A stretch of 64,000 nt of DNA, taken from assembly GCA_038230395.1 (NCBI GenBank), contig JBBRNI010000001.1:1-64000 (forward strand), written 5' to 3'. Position 1 is the first letter of the stretch. Every line of letters begins with the position of its first letter. Positions 1 through 8,534 of the stretch are shown here, piece by piece. The notes under the pieces are model-generated. The model saw only the letters and a program-made list of their open reading frames with translations, had not been told where the DNA came from and ran no database searches. The translations under genes and the position numbers were made by a program. Source of the stretch: JBDSWU01 sp038230395 (GTDB lineage: Bacteria; Patescibacteriota; Saccharimonadia; Saccharimonadales; UBA4665).

Positions 1-1
1 A

Positions 2-226
2 ACTTTGCCTTGGGAAGTCGTTGAGCCTGAAGCACCGCCTCGAGAACCAAAGAACGTCCGCACGTTCTCGTCATCTCCGGCAGACTATTACGGGACGCCA
101 GCGGAGCGTCCCGAGCCTGTGGACGAAAATGGTCTGCCGAAGCAAGTGGATGAGACTGGAGCAACAAAGCGAACGATCAATCTCGGTGAGCCTGAATCCA
201 GAACTCCTGACATAGGGACCGGGTAG
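2..226 (+). CDS. C-terminal fragment of an unknown protein, cut by window start
   Basis: The frame is open from the first bases and ends at a TGA at 224-226, so this is probably the tail of a longer protein. The visible part is rich in Pro, Glu and Arg and has no recognisable domain. Its last residues (from about base 194) read into the left inverted repeat of the adjacent insertion sequence, so the natural C-terminus may have been replaced by the insertion. Base composition is high G+C like the rest of the first 6.7 kb. Function unknown. Confidence 0.4.
   Translation, partial: TLPWEVVEPEAPPREPKNVRTFSSSPADYYGTPAERPEPVDENGLPKQVDETGATKRTINLGEPESRTPDIGTG
194..215 (+). repeat. Left terminal inverted repeat of IS element 1
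   Basis: Pairs with the reverse complement of 2696-2717 with three mismatches over 22 bases. It lies 93 bases before the transposase start, the normal place for an IS end. Confidence 0.7.
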
Positions 227-307
227 GTCCTGGAGTTTCCTTACGTAGCAGGGCTTTTCGGTGTGTTGGGTCGCGCCTCGATCCTCCGAACATGAGATAA
301 TCATTGC

Positions 308-2686
308 GTGACTAAGGGTGACGGCAGGATGGGGCGGGTGAGCCAGCCGGTATTGCCGTTGCTACCGGCTCAGGCGCGTTCGATCGGCCCGTCCGCCGGG
401 CTGTTGGAGGGTCCGGACGGCGGGGTGGTGTTCGTGTTCGGGTTGGCGACCTTCGACTACGCGGCCACTGATGCGGCGGGTCGGCGGTTGGCGGCGGTGC
501 AGCTGGTGCGGCGCAAGTTCGCCACGGCGACCGAGGTCGCGTCGGCGTTCGCGGTCAGCCAGGCGACGTTGTGGCGCTGGGTGGGGTCGTTCCAGACCGA
601 AGGGGTACCGGGGCTGGTCCGGGACGCTCCTGGCCCGAAGGGTCCGAGCAAGCTCACCGACGCCCTCACTGCGCAGATCGTGGCCCTTGCCGATGAAGGC
701 CTGTCGTTGCTGAAGATCGCCGCGCGGACGGGGGTGTCGACCGCGACGGTCCGCGTCGCCTTGGGCCGGGTCACGGCACGCACCCCCCAGCCGGTGCACG
801 AGCCGGTGGAGCAGCCCATCCACCCGCAGATCGTCATCGACGATGACGTCGAGATCGACCTCGAGAACGACCTCGAGACCAGCTGCACCGACCTGATCGT
901 TGACCCCGATCACAACGACGATGCCGAGGACGACGCCGACAACGCGGACGACGTGCCGGAGCTGGTGGTGCTGGCACCGCCGGTCGCGCGGACCGGGGAG
1001 CGGGTCGCGGCGCGTTTCGGTGATCTCCTCGAGGCGCCGGTGCTGATCACTGAGGGGGCGCAGCTGCCGCTGGCTGGGTTGCTGTTGGCGTTGCCGGCGT
1101 TGGAGATGACCGGCCTACTTCCTGTCGCGGGGGAGGTGTTTGGGCCGATGCGCAAGGGCTTCTATGGGCTGCGGGTGACGTTGCTGATGGGGGTGTTCAT
1201 GGCGCTGCTGCGTGAGCCTCGGGCCGAAGGCGCGACCCGGATGCGGCCCGCTGATCTGGGCCGGGTGCTGGGTCTTGATCGGGCCCCGGAGGTCAAGACG
1301 TTGCGCCGCAAGCTCACTGAGCTCGCCAGTCACGGCAAGGGCGCACAGCTGCAAGCCGCGCTCGGAGCGCATCACGTGAAGACCCATCCGGATGCGGTCG
1401 GGTTCCTCTACCTGGACGGGCACGTCCGGGTCTACTCAGGGACGCGGCCGCTTCCTAAGACGCACATCGCCAGGATGCGGATCGCCGGCCCCGCAACGGA
1501 AGAGACCTGGGTCGGGGATGCGCAGGGCGACCCGGTGATGGTCATCACCGCCGCCCCCAGCCAGTCCCTGGCGGCGGAGCTGCACCGGCTGCTGCCGGAG
1601 CTGCGGGCCCTGATCGGCCCGGACCGCAGGTGCACGCTGGTGTTCGACCGCGGTGGCTACAGCCCCCAGGTGTTCAGCGAGATCATCGCCGCCGACATGG
1701 ACCTACTCACCTACTACAAAGGCGCCTGGGCCCGCGCCGCAGTGAGCACGTTCACGACAGTCGACTACCTCGCCCCCGACGGCAGCAGCCACACCTTCGA
1801 GCTCGCCGAACGTCCCATCACCCTGAAGGTCCCGCGGCAACCCTCGACTGGGAGCCCAGGGAACACCGGCGCGGTCGCGGCGGGCACGGTGACGTTACGG
1901 TTGATCATCCGGCGCAGCCCCGACGGGCATCAAACCCCGATCCTGACCAACCGCACCGACCTCACCTGCGCCGAGATCGCCTACCGGATGGGTAACCGGT
2001 GGCGCCAGGAGAACTACTTCAAATACGGCCGGGAGCACTTCGCCCTCGACGCCCTCGACAGCTACGCCGACCACCCCGATGACCTGACCCGGATGGTCCC
2101 CAACCCCGCGAAGCACCGAGCCATCGACCGCGTGAAGACCGCCCGCAAGGACCTCACCGACGCGCACAGTGGCGTCGCCGACGCCCTCGACACTGCCGTG
2201 GTGAAAGCCGGCCAGCCCGGAAACGACGGGAAGGCCCTAGTCGACCCCGCCGCAGGCCTTGCGTTGAACGCCGCGCAGGTCGACCTCGCCGAGGCCAAGA
2301 AGGCCTCCCGCAAGACCGCCAGTCACCTCCCCCTCGGGCAGGTCCGGCCCGGCAGCCGGCTGCTGGAGACCGAACGCAAGCTCCTGACCCACGCGATCAG
2401 GATGAGCGCCTACAACACCGAAAGCGCCCTCGCCCGGCTCCTGCGGCCGCACTACGCCCGCGGTGACGACGAAGGCCGCGCGCTGCTCCGCGAAGCGTTC
2501 ACCCTGCCCGGTGACCTACAGATCATCGCCGGCACCCTGCACGTCCGGCTCGACCCCGCCAGCGCCCCCAGACGGAGCAAGGCCATCGCCGCGCTCTGCA
2601 ACGAACTCAACGACACCAAAACGCTCTACCCCGGCAGCGCGCTCACGCTCCACTACAGCGTCAAAAGCCACCCGACCCTCGCATGA
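308..2686 (+). CDS. DDE transposase with N-terminal HTH
   Basis: A 792-residue protein starting at GTG. Residues about 50-150 hold helix-turn-helix segments (ATEVASAFAVSQATLWRW, then GLSLLKIAARTGVSTATVR), followed by an acidic linker rich in Asp. The catalytic core shows a plausible DDE triad: D370 in YLDGHVRVY, D447 in VFDRGGYSP and E568 in RWRQENYFKYG; the last region resembles the YREK-type signature of IS4-superfamily transposases. It should cut and rejoin the ends of the surrounding element. It is longer than most IS4 transposases and the exact IS family is not certain. Large antisense open frames inside it are typical shadows in G+C-rich DNA. Confidence 0.88.
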   Translation: MTKGDGRMGRVSQPVLPLLPAQARSIGPSAGLLEGPDGGVVFVFGLATFDYAATDAAGRRLAAVQLVRRKFATATEVASAFAVSQATLWRWVGSFQTEGVPGLVRDAPGPKGPSKLTDALTAQIVALADEGLSLLKIAARTGVSTATVRVALGRVTARTPQPVHEPVEQPIHPQIVIDDDVEIDLENDLETSCTDLIVDPDHNDDAEDDADNADDVPELVVLAPPVARTGERVAARFGDLLEAPVLITEGAQLPLAGLLLALPALEMTGLLPVAGEVFGPMRKGFYGLRVTLLMGVFMALLREPRAEGATRMRPADLGRVLGLDRAPEVKTLRRKLTELASHGKGAQLQAALGAHHVKTHPDAVGFLYLDGHVRVYSGTRPLPKTHIARMRIAGPATEETWVGDAQGDPVMVITAAPSQSLAAELHRLLPELRALIGPDRRCTLVFDRGGYSPQVFSEIIAADMDLLTYYKGAWARAAVSTFTTVDYLAPDGSSHTFELAERPITLKVPRQPSTGSPGNTGAVAAGTVTLRLIIRRSPDGHQTPILTNRTDLTCAEIAYRMGNRWRQENYFKYGREHFALDALDSYADHPDDLTRMVPNPAKHRAIDRVKTARKDLTDAHSGVADALDTAVVKAGQPGNDGKALVDPAAGLALNAAQVDLAEAKKASRKTASHLPLGQVRPGSRLLETERKLLTHAIRMSAYNTESALARLLRPHYARGDDEGRALLREAFTLPGDLQIIAGTLHVRLDPASAPRRSKAIAALCNELNDTKTLYPGSALTLHYSVKSHPTLA

Positions 2687-2695
2687 ACGAACTCA

Positions 2696-2717
2696 CCATG
2701 TCAGGAGGTCTGGAATC
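2696..2717 (-). repeat. Right terminal inverted repeat of IS element 1
   Basis: Reverse complement of 194-215 with three mismatches; begins 10 bases after the transposase stop codon. Confidence 0.7.
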
Positions 2718-2757
2718 AACTGACTCAGTGGTCGACTGACGGCGACTTTGCGAATTG

Positions 2758-2812
2758 CCGTTCTGCTCGGGAATCGTTGGCTGTAAGAAGCCTCAGTACC
2801 CAAGCAGAACGG
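2758..2812. repeat. Inverted repeat of 10 bases between the two IS elements
   Basis: CCGTTCTGCT at 2758-2767 is the exact reverse complement of 2803-2812, with 35 bases between. It could be a hairpin, a terminator without a T-run, or a remnant end of another mobile element. No gene covers it. Confidence 0.35.
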
Positions 2813-2865
2813 GAACCTTCGCGCTTTCAAGCGCCGTGTCCCTTGAAATCCCGTGTAATTGCCGG

Positions 2866-3192
2866 TTACCCTGACGGAGGGTCACGACGCTGCGCCGCAC
2901 GATCCTCCATCGTTGCGCCGAGCTCATTCAGCGAATGGTCCAGGTCGTTGACTGCATCCGCGACCGCGGATTCCTCTGATACTTGTGCAAGGCCGCGACG
3001 AGTGTTCAGCAGCGCAGCCACCACGAGCAACGCAATTCCAATGAGCAGTCCGCGGATTGCCCAAATAAAGATGCCTTTCGCCACGGATCCTCCCGCGAGC
3101 TGTTCTAGCGCCTGTACCCGATCGCTGATCTCGAAAGATGGCCGCACCGCTGCAGTGGTCCGAAGATCCTCTTCTTTGGAAGCCAGTTGACT
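2866..3192 (-). pseudogene. 5'-truncated gene for a small membrane protein
   Basis: The reverse-strand frame encodes a plausible membrane protein: a helix of about 22 hydrophobic residues (GIFIWAIRGLLIGIALLVVA) followed by a charged C-terminal region. The frame runs upstream into IS element 2: the first residues of the apparent ORF (to 3240) are translated from the inverted repeat at 3193-3208. The natural N-terminus is therefore missing and appears displaced by the insertion. The sequence beyond the other end of that element (5211 onward) shows no matching N-terminal coding, so more than a simple insertion took place, or the missing part is very short. Function unknown. Confidence 0.5.
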
Positions 3193-3208
3193 GACCGGAG
3201 TTCCGCAG
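3193..3208 (+). repeat. Left terminal inverted repeat of IS element 2
   Basis: Exact inverted match to 5195-5210, located about 133 bases before the transposase start. Confidence 0.85.
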
Positions 3209-3340
3209 TTGGTAGGCATATTTGGCTTGATCGTTTGCATCGTCGCAGGTCAGGGGCCATGTGAGGTCTCCGGAACGCGATTTCTTGTAGGCACACGACT
3301 TGTGGCGTGTCGCTCGACAGGTGTGGTCTTGCGCGCTTGA

Positions 3341-4531
3341 GTGGTGGGCATGTATCTGCGGGAGACGCGCCGGACGAACCGTGACGGGTCGGTGGTGTCC
3401 TACCTGCAGTTGGCGCACAACGAACGCAGCGCCGAGAGCGGGAACCCGGTCGCGAAGGTGATCCACAACTTCGGTCGGGCTGAGCACGTCGACCGAGACG
3501 CCCTCGCGCGCCTGGTCTCGTCGATCTCACGGTTCCTCACCCCGGAGCAGGCCGCGGCCGCGGCGCACGGCGCGGAGGTCGAGATCTTGGACTCACGTCC
3601 GTTGGGTGGGGCGTGGACGCTGGACCAGCTGTGGGAACGGCTCGGGATCGGGGCGGCGATCCGGCGGGTCGCGACCAGCCGCCGCCTGGACGGGACGGAG
3701 GTGGAACGGATCGTGTTCGCGCTGGTCGCGCAACGAGCGTTGAAGCCCGGGTCGAAGTTGGCCGCGACCAAGTGGGTCGCGCAGCGGGTCGCGATCAACG
3801 ACCTCACGGTCTTCACCGACGACCAGGCGTATCGGGCGATGGACTTCCTGCTCGAGGCGCTGCCCGAGATCGCCTCGGAGATCTTCGGGTCGGTCGCGCA
3901 CCTGCTGAACCTGGATCTGGACATCATCTTCGTCGACACGACCTCCACCTACTGGGAAGTCGACGGCGCCGATGAGCTCGCCGACTTGCAGGACACGGTC
4001 GACGACGACGGCATCAGCCGGCCGGTCGAGAACGGGGCGCGGGCGTTCGGGCACTCCAAGGACCACAGAACCGACCTCCCGCAGGTCGTGATCGCGATGG
4101 CAGTGACCCGCGACGGCGTCCCGGTGCGGTGCTGGACGTTCCCCGGCAACACAGGCGACACCTCGATCATCCGGACTGTGAAGGACGACCTGGCGGGCTG
4201 GAACCTGCACCGGATGGTCTGGGTCGCCGACCGCGGGTTCGCCTCCGCCGCGAACCGGGCCTACCTGACCCGCGGCGGGGGTCACTACATCCACGCCGAG
4301 AAGCTCCGAAACACCAACAGCGAAGCCGCCGCCGCGCTCGCCCGACCGGGCCGCTATCGGACCGTCGCGGGGAACCTACGCGTGAAGGAAGTCGCCGTCG
4401 CACCCGGCGGCAAGGGCGACGGCGACGAGGGAGCTCGGGCTCAGCGGTTCGTGGTCTGCCACAACCCCGACCAAGCCGACCGCGACGCCACCGTCCGCAG
4501 CCAGCTCGTCGCGCACCTCGAGAGCAGCTGA
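3341..4531 (+). pseudogene. IS1634-family transposase, N-terminal part (frameshifted)
   Basis: This 396-residue ORF, starting at GTG, carries the first two catalytic aspartates of an IS1634-family DDE transposase: D199 in FVDTTSTYWEVDG and D297 in WVADRGFASAANR. It stops at a TGA at 4529-4531 just after AHLESS, while the rest of the transposase continues in another frame from 4531. In intact members one frame runs through this junction (a HLE..L.AGSD-type segment), so a one-base shift near 4510-4530 separates the third catalytic residue from the first two. It may be a mutation, a sequencing or assembly error, or a programmed frameshift. Confidence 0.8.
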
Positions 4532-5079
4532 TGGCCGGCTCCGATGCCTGGACCGAACGGCGCCGCGATGAGTTCGTCGGGAGCCTGAAGGGCAAGCCCG
4601 GGCTGCGCCGTTACCTGCGCCGCACCAACGGTGGGCTGCTGCGCGTCGACGCCGCGGCGATCAAGCGCGAGTCACATCTGGACGGCAAGTGGCTGCTCCG
4701 CACGTCCGACAGCACCTTGACCCCGGACGATCTGGCCGCGGCCTACAAGACGTTGCTGCAAGTAGAGCGTGGCTGGCGTGACATGAAGGGCGCCCTGGGA
4801 CTGCGGCCGGTGTTCCACCACCGCGAAGACCGGATCCGTGCGCACGTCCAACTGTGCTGGCTCGCCCTGCTCCTGATCCGGGTCGTGGAGAACGCCACCG
4901 ACGACACCTGGCGCAACGTCCGCGACGAACTCGAACGGATGCACCTGATCACCCTCGCGACCGCCGACGGCCAGGTCGCGCAACGCTCCGCGACCACCCC
5001 CGGCCAGAAGACGATCCTCACCGCGCTCCAGCTCAACGAGCCCGCCCGGTTCTTCGACTTCACCCTCCCCAGCGACTGA
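4531..5079 (+). pseudogene. IS1634-family transposase, C-terminal part (frameshifted)
   Basis: This frame contains the C-terminal third of the same transposase, from AGSDAWTERRRDEF to the natural end FFDFTLPSD. It has the conserved catalytic Glu at residue 79 of this segment (VERGWRDMKGALGLRP) and the typical downstream stretch HREDRIRAHVQLCWLALLLIR. An ATG overlaps the stop of the preceding part (TGATG at 4529-4533), so reinitiation is possible, but a separate C-terminal protein would lack two of three catalytic residues. Confidence 0.8.
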
Positions 5080-5194
5080 CCCACCACCGGCCCCGTGGGC
5101 CGGGCCTGTGGACGTGTAGTAACACGACCCCCATGCGCCGTTTCGGCATAACCGCAGGTCACAAGGCAGATTCAGGCCATCGTGTGCTCACCAT

Positions 5195-5210
5195 CTGCGG
5201 AACTCCGGTC
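5195..5210 (-). repeat. Right terminal inverted repeat of IS element 2
   Basis: Exact reverse complement of 3193-3208; lies about 115 bases after the transposase stop. Confidence 0.85.
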
Positions 5211-5285
5211 TGAGCCTACCCGCGGCGCGGGTAGTGGCCACTGCTCCCGTCGAATCTGTCCGGTCCCCGCGATAGCGTCGCGGTC

Positions 5286-6068
5286 GTGTCAACTGAGGGC
5301 CGGGAGGAGCTGAGCGCTCTGGAGGCGTTGCAACTGCTGGAGCGGTTCCTCGATCCCAATCGCGACCTGCTTGAGCGTGCTGGTGCCCTCGACGACTTGC
5401 GCATCCCTGACGGCGTCGTCCTTCAGTTCCTGCTCACCCTCCCGGCTGAATCCCGTCTCGAAGCACTCGCGCTGTGTGACCGCCATGCCGTGTTGGCGCA
5501 CTGGGTTGAATCGCAAATCCTGGAGGACCGACATGCCGTCGCCTGCAACCTGTCGCTCGACCAGCGGCTGCAGTTGATGCTCCTGATGGACCCTGACGCA
5601 TCAGTTCGCGCCGCACTTGCGGACAATCTCTGCCTCGACTTCGATGTTCTTGCTGGCCTGCTTGCCGACAGCAACGTGGTTGTTCAGGAAGCACTTGCGC
5701 GTCGCTTCGCCTTCTTGCGAGAGGACGATCCTCACCTCGAGGACGACGACGTTGCAGGCTCGGACGAGTCACTTGGCTACCTCTACGACATGGTGCCCGC
5801 AGTCGAAGAGGAGGAGTGCGTCGAGGACTGGGAGCGTCACAAGCATGAGCAGGAGATCACTGACTTGATCCGCGCGACGCAGCATGCGGATTGGCCAGCC
5901 GCTGAGGGTGATCTGGGGCTGACCGAGTCCGGCGAGCGGGATGACGAACCCCATCTCGAAGCTGATGGTGGGTGGACGTTGTCGCTACCGCAAGTGCTGG
6001 GTCTGCTGGCCGCTGAACTGGGTGCGACGCCGCTCTCCGACAGCAAAGGCACCAACGGCGATCGCTAA
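5286..6068 (+). CDS. Acidic, leucine-rich helical-repeat protein of unknown function
   Basis: A 260-residue protein with a GTG start, lying right of IS element 2 with no SD sequence that I can point to. Residues about 30-150 look like short alpha-helical repeats of HEAT or leucine-rich-repeat-variant type (for example DPDASVRAALADNLCLDFDVLAGLLADSNVVVQEALARR, cited in part: SVRAALADN and NVVVQEALAR). The C-terminal half is very acidic. Such proteins are usually scaffolds, but no partner is visible. G+C-rich codon use places it with the actinobacterial-type left part. Function unknown. Confidence 0.6.
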   Translation: MSTEGREELSALEALQLLERFLDPNRDLLERAGALDDLRIPDGVVLQFLLTLPAESRLEALALCDRHAVLAHWVESQILEDRHAVACNLSLDQRLQLMLLMDPDASVRAALADNLCLDFDVLAGLLADSNVVVQEALARRFAFLREDDPHLEDDDVAGSDESLGYLYDMVPAVEEEECVEDWERHKHEQEITDLIRATQHADWPAAEGDLGLTESGERDDEPHLEADGGWTLSLPQVLGLLAAELGATPLSDSKGTNGDR

Positions 6069-6105
6069 CAGCGGTCGCCGTTGATCCGGCGAACGCGTCA
6101 GACGA

Positions 6106-6744
6106 TCAAAGGTGAGAGCGATCCTCTGAAAGTTGCTCTCCGGGTAGGTATCTGCGTGGTTGTCCTGCAGACCGTACCGGCACTCCGATCCGATCCAGCG
6201 CCCGACGGATCGTGCCGCCAGACACCCCGTGTTTCTTGGCGATGACCATGAGCGAGGAGCCGGACTGGTAGTCGAGCTTCACCTGGTCGAGCTGTTGCTC
6301 CGTCAGGATGGTCGGGCGTGTGCTCGGCCGAATCGGCACACCAGCAATCGTGAGCGCCTTGTGCACGCTTGAGTAGGCCCGTCCAAGCCACTCGGCGATG
6401 TGCGCGATCGACCTGCCCGCGGCGTACAGCTCGCATGCATTGTCGATCTCAGCCTGTGACAGTGGCGCGAGGCCGACGGCCACGTCGCAACTGTGCAGCA
6501 CCGTGCTGACGGCGTACTCAGACAAGTTGCGGTCGCAAGCGATGGCCGAGATCTGCTCGCCTGCCAAGTACTCGCTCACGATGGCCTCGATCACCTCGGT
6601 TGAGAGCCGCTGCGAAAGGCGGTGCGCCTGTCGTCTCACCTGGCGATCGCCGCGCTTAGCGGGTGTACCCCGCACCTTCCAGGCCTTCTCGAGGTGGGGC
6701 ACCAGCCGACCTTGTTTGGAGTAGCGTCGCAGGAAGTCCACCAT
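6106..6744 (-). CDS. Multi-HTH DNA-binding protein, recombinase-associated type
   Basis: About 212 residues from the ATG at 6742-6744 (MVDFLRRYSKQGRL); an upstream in-frame start at 6828 would place the LexA-like palindrome inside the gene, so the shorter start is preferred. It has at least three helix-turn-helix segments: EYLAGEQISAIACDRNLSEY, ELYAAGRSIAHIAEWLGRAY and YQSGSSLMVIAKKHGVSGG followed by TIRRALDRIGVPVR. Known relatives are small HTH proteins found beside serine recombinases in actinobacterial mobile elements; no recombinase is visible here. A similar protein is encoded at 8531-8986. Expression may be SOS-linked through the palindrome directly upstream. Confidence 0.7.
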   Translation of the reverse strand: MVDFLRRYSKQGRLVPHLEKAWKVRGTPAKRGDRQVRRQAHRLSQRLSTEVIEAIVSEYLAGEQISAIACDRNLSEYAVSTVLHSCDVAVGLAPLSQAEIDNACELYAAGRSIAHIAEWLGRAYSSVHKALTIAGVPIRPSTRPTILTEQQLDQVKLDYQSGSSLMVIAKKHGVSGGTIRRALDRIGVPVRSAGQPRRYLPGEQLSEDRSHL

Positions 6745-6759
6745 AGAACATATGTTCGA
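6744..6759 (-). promoter_or_regulatory. LexA-like operator (SOS box) before the HTH gene
   Basis: GAACATATGTTC at 6746-6757 is a perfect 12-base palindrome, and with the following G it matches the Gram-positive LexA consensus CGAACRNRYGTTCG at all positions but the first. It overlaps the start region of the reverse-strand HTH gene, a position suited to repression. That LexA binds it is inferred. Confidence 0.6.
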
Positions 6760-6771
6760 ACTCGAACAGAG

Positions 6772-6802
6772 AAAGACGACCGCATTAGTCGTCTTTTCTT
6801 TT
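6772..6802 (+). terminator. Predicted intrinsic terminator
   Basis: AAAGACGAC (6772-6780) pairs with GTCGTCTTT (6788-6796) around a 7-base loop, followed by TCTTTT. The T-rich side is on the plus strand. No plus-strand gene is visible directly upstream, so it may insulate 6959 onward or be a leftover of rearrangement. Confidence 0.5.
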
Positions 6803-6958
6803 GGGGTCGCGAAAGTTCGCATGTCCAAAGTCCGCAGTTTTGGGCTGCCACTACCTAAATGTAGAAGTGCGAACTCCGCTTACGCCCAGTATTGTCAAAA
6901 TACATAGCGAGCGCCATACTCAGTGTATATGCTAAAGCTGTTTGCTTTCACAATACAT

Positions 6959-7675
6959 ATGTCAGATGGCGATAAGAGTTTTTGGGGTGCCATTATTGGT
7001 GCTGCTATCGGCGCAGTAGGTGCCATGTTGGTAGCAACCTTCGCCGTTATATTAGACCGTAAATCACGTACAGTCCAGGATGATCGCAACATGTTGCGAC
7101 GCTATAACGGGGCGGCGGTCATAGCAGAGGCACAAGTGAATCAGCTAATCACGATCTTGTTAAAAAATGACCGACTCCTGGCGGATCAGGCCAAGTTAAC
7201 TACCCCAGGAAATTTTATGATGAACTTGCCCAGAACAATGCCATTAGACTCGAGACTCATAAAAGATATGCAGAACACCCAGTTGGCGAGTGAGTGGCTC
7301 ACCTATAGCATTAGAGTAGACATACAGAATCAGATCACCGAGGACTTCAATTCGCTCTACTCATTTTTGCGCGACAAGGTGCATGAGCGAAAGTTGAATA
7401 AAGAGCCTCTCGATAATGCAGTGGTAATTCAGGAGTTTGAGGATCTGTCGGGGTTCGCCGCATCATGCCTTAAGGTAACGCGAGTTCTGACTCAGCAGAG
7501 TATTGAGATGCTTGCACTTTTGCATCTGCATGGAGAAACTAAATTCGTATCAAGGACCGAGATGAAGGCAAAAGAATTTGGCACAGAGGAGATCGAGACG
7601 AAGACAAAAGAGCTGTCTCCTCACTATACAGTTGAAAAAGCCTTCTCTAACATAGGCAATAATTTCGATATCTAA
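6959..7675 (+). CDS. Membrane-anchored protein of unknown function
   Basis: From the ATG at 6959 (MSDGDKSFWG) this gives 238 residues; a GTG at 6923 would add 12. One N-terminal transmembrane segment (GAIIGAAIGAVGAMLVATFAV) is followed by a long soluble, mostly helical region with many charged residues, probably cytoplasmic. The gene is clearly lower in G+C than its left neighbours and resembles the CPR part of the window. It lies between two HTH genes of actinobacterial type. No domain recognised. Confidence 0.65.
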   Translation: MSDGDKSFWGAIIGAAIGAVGAMLVATFAVILDRKSRTVQDDRNMLRRYNGAAVIAEAQVNQLITILLKNDRLLADQAKLTTPGNFMMNLPRTMPLDSRLIKDMQNTQLASEWLTYSIRVDIQNQITEDFNSLYSFLRDKVHERKLNKEPLDNAVVIQEFEDLSGFAASCLKVTRVLTQQSIEMLALLHLHGETKFVSRTEMKAKEFGTEEIETKTKELSPHYTVEKAFSNIGNNFDI

Positions 7676-7707
7676 AAACTTTTAGCGCTCAAATGCATTG
7701 AGTTTGC

Positions 7708-7716
7708 GGGGGGGGG
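7708..7716 (+). repeat. Homopolymer of nine G
   Basis: A G9 tract lies just ahead of two overlapping candidate starts (ATG at 7721 and ATG at 7731, in different frames). Such tracts can vary in length by slippage; here it would change spacing upstream of a start, or it may mark an assembly weakness. Confidence 0.6.
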
Positions 7717-7730
7717 TAACATGTCATCAG

Positions 7731-7925
7731 ATGTTTGTTCCACCACCAAAAACAGAACCGAGACCGCCAAGAAAACGAGTAACTACTCGTAAAGTTCATA
7801 ACATCACCGCGACGCCCATACGCCGCGAACACATCGACCTCGCCAAGATGTCCCAAGCGTTGTTGGACCTGGCACGAATGGATCAAGAGAAGTCTGCTAG
7901 CTCCGAAGCCGACTCGAAGTTATAA
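7731..7925 (+). CDS. Small basic protein of unknown function
   Basis: 64 residues from the ATG at 7731 (MFVPPPKTEPRPPRKRV). The N-terminal half is rich in Pro, Lys and Arg; the C-terminal half is helical (HIDLAKMSQALLDLARMDQ). An alternative in-frame TTG at 7698 would include the G9 run. The next gene starts 9 bases after its stop. No family recognised. Confidence 0.5.
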   Translation: MFVPPPKTEPRPPRKRVTTRKVHNITATPIRREHIDLAKMSQALLDLARMDQEKSASSEADSKL

Positions 7926-7934
7926 TAAGGGCCA

Positions 7935-8534
7935 ATGGAAGCTATCAACTTGCACGAACTGTTACTTGCTGAAGCGCCTAAAAACGGACTCTTCTATACT
8001 GTTGCCGTTGATGGTCGTGGCGGTTCAGGCAAGTCGACACTGATTGAATATTTGGGTCACCTGCTTCCCAGGTTTGAACTCATGAACGGTGATGACTACT
8101 TCGAGCCCGTTGAGTCCGATGTTGTATGGGGTGCCTTCAACGACGAGCGCTTCATAGACGAAGTTATCAAGCCTCTACAAGTCGGGCGAACCTTCAGTTA
8201 TACGCCGTACGTCTGGGATGCGGGTGGTCTCCAGTCTCCAGTTGAGGTCACGGTCGAGTCTGGCATCGTCATTGAGCGCTGTTTCACTTTTGGCATGCCG
8301 CTGGATTGGGATCTAAAGATCTGGGTCGAGACGCCTGCTGATGTATGTCTCACTCGAGGGATCGCTCGAGAGCTGCTCCCTACAGATCAAGTTCTCAAGG
8401 CTTGGCAGGGTGAGTGGCAACCCCGTGAAGACGAGTACATTGCCCGGCGTTCTCCTATACGCATGGCAGACATCGTGTTGAACGGTCAATTGGAGTTCGC
8501 GAAGCAGCTGATCTCGTCCGAGCGTTCTCTTTAG
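7935..8534 (+). CDS. Uridine-kinase-like P-loop NTPase
   Basis: 199 residues. A Walker A motif GRGGSGKST lies near residue 29, followed by a Walker B-like or substrate-binding segment MNGDDYF, the arrangement of the uridine kinase/phosphoribulokinase-like family. The middle and C-terminus contain an IWVETPADVCLTRGIARE segment like the ADP-binding part of nucleoside kinases. The likely reaction is ATP-dependent phosphorylation of a small substrate, but specificity cannot be read. It follows the small basic ORF by 9 bases and converges with the HTH gene at 8531, overlapping it by 4 bases. Confidence 0.75.
   Translation: MEAINLHELLLAEAPKNGLFYTVAVDGRGGSGKSTLIEYLGHLLPRFELMNGDDYFEPVESDVVWGAFNDERFIDEVIKPLQVGRTFSYTPYVWDAGGLQSPVEVTVESGIVIERCFTFGMPLDWDLKIWVETPADVCLTRGIARELLPTDQVLKAWQGEWQPREDEYIARRSPIRMADIVLNGQLEFAKQLISSERSL

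Larger units (their letters stand above)
193..2718 (+). mobile_element. Insertion sequence with DDE transposase (IS element 1)
   Basis: A 22-base terminal inverted repeat matches at 19 of 22 positions between 194-215 and the reverse complement of 2696-2717; the shared core is CTCCTGACAT. It brackets one long transposase gene. No clear target-site duplication is visible outside the repeats, so the exact ends may be off by a few bases. The high G+C content matches actinobacterial DNA and contrasts with the sequence beyond 9 kb. Confidence 0.75.
3193..5210 (+). mobile_element. IS1634-type insertion sequence (IS element 2)
   Basis: GACCGGAGTTCCGCAG at 3193-3208 is repeated as an exact reverse complement at 5195-5210, giving 16-base perfect terminal inverted repeats around a transposase of the IS1634 type. 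No convincing target duplication flanks the repeats; the outer bases share only TGA. The element is G+C-rich, like IS element 1. Confidence 0.85.

Noticed and set aside
362..1635. Long antisense and alternative-frame ORFs inside the two transposase genes
   Set aside because: They are arginine- and proline-rich frames typical of G+C-rich shadow translation and have no start signals or domains.
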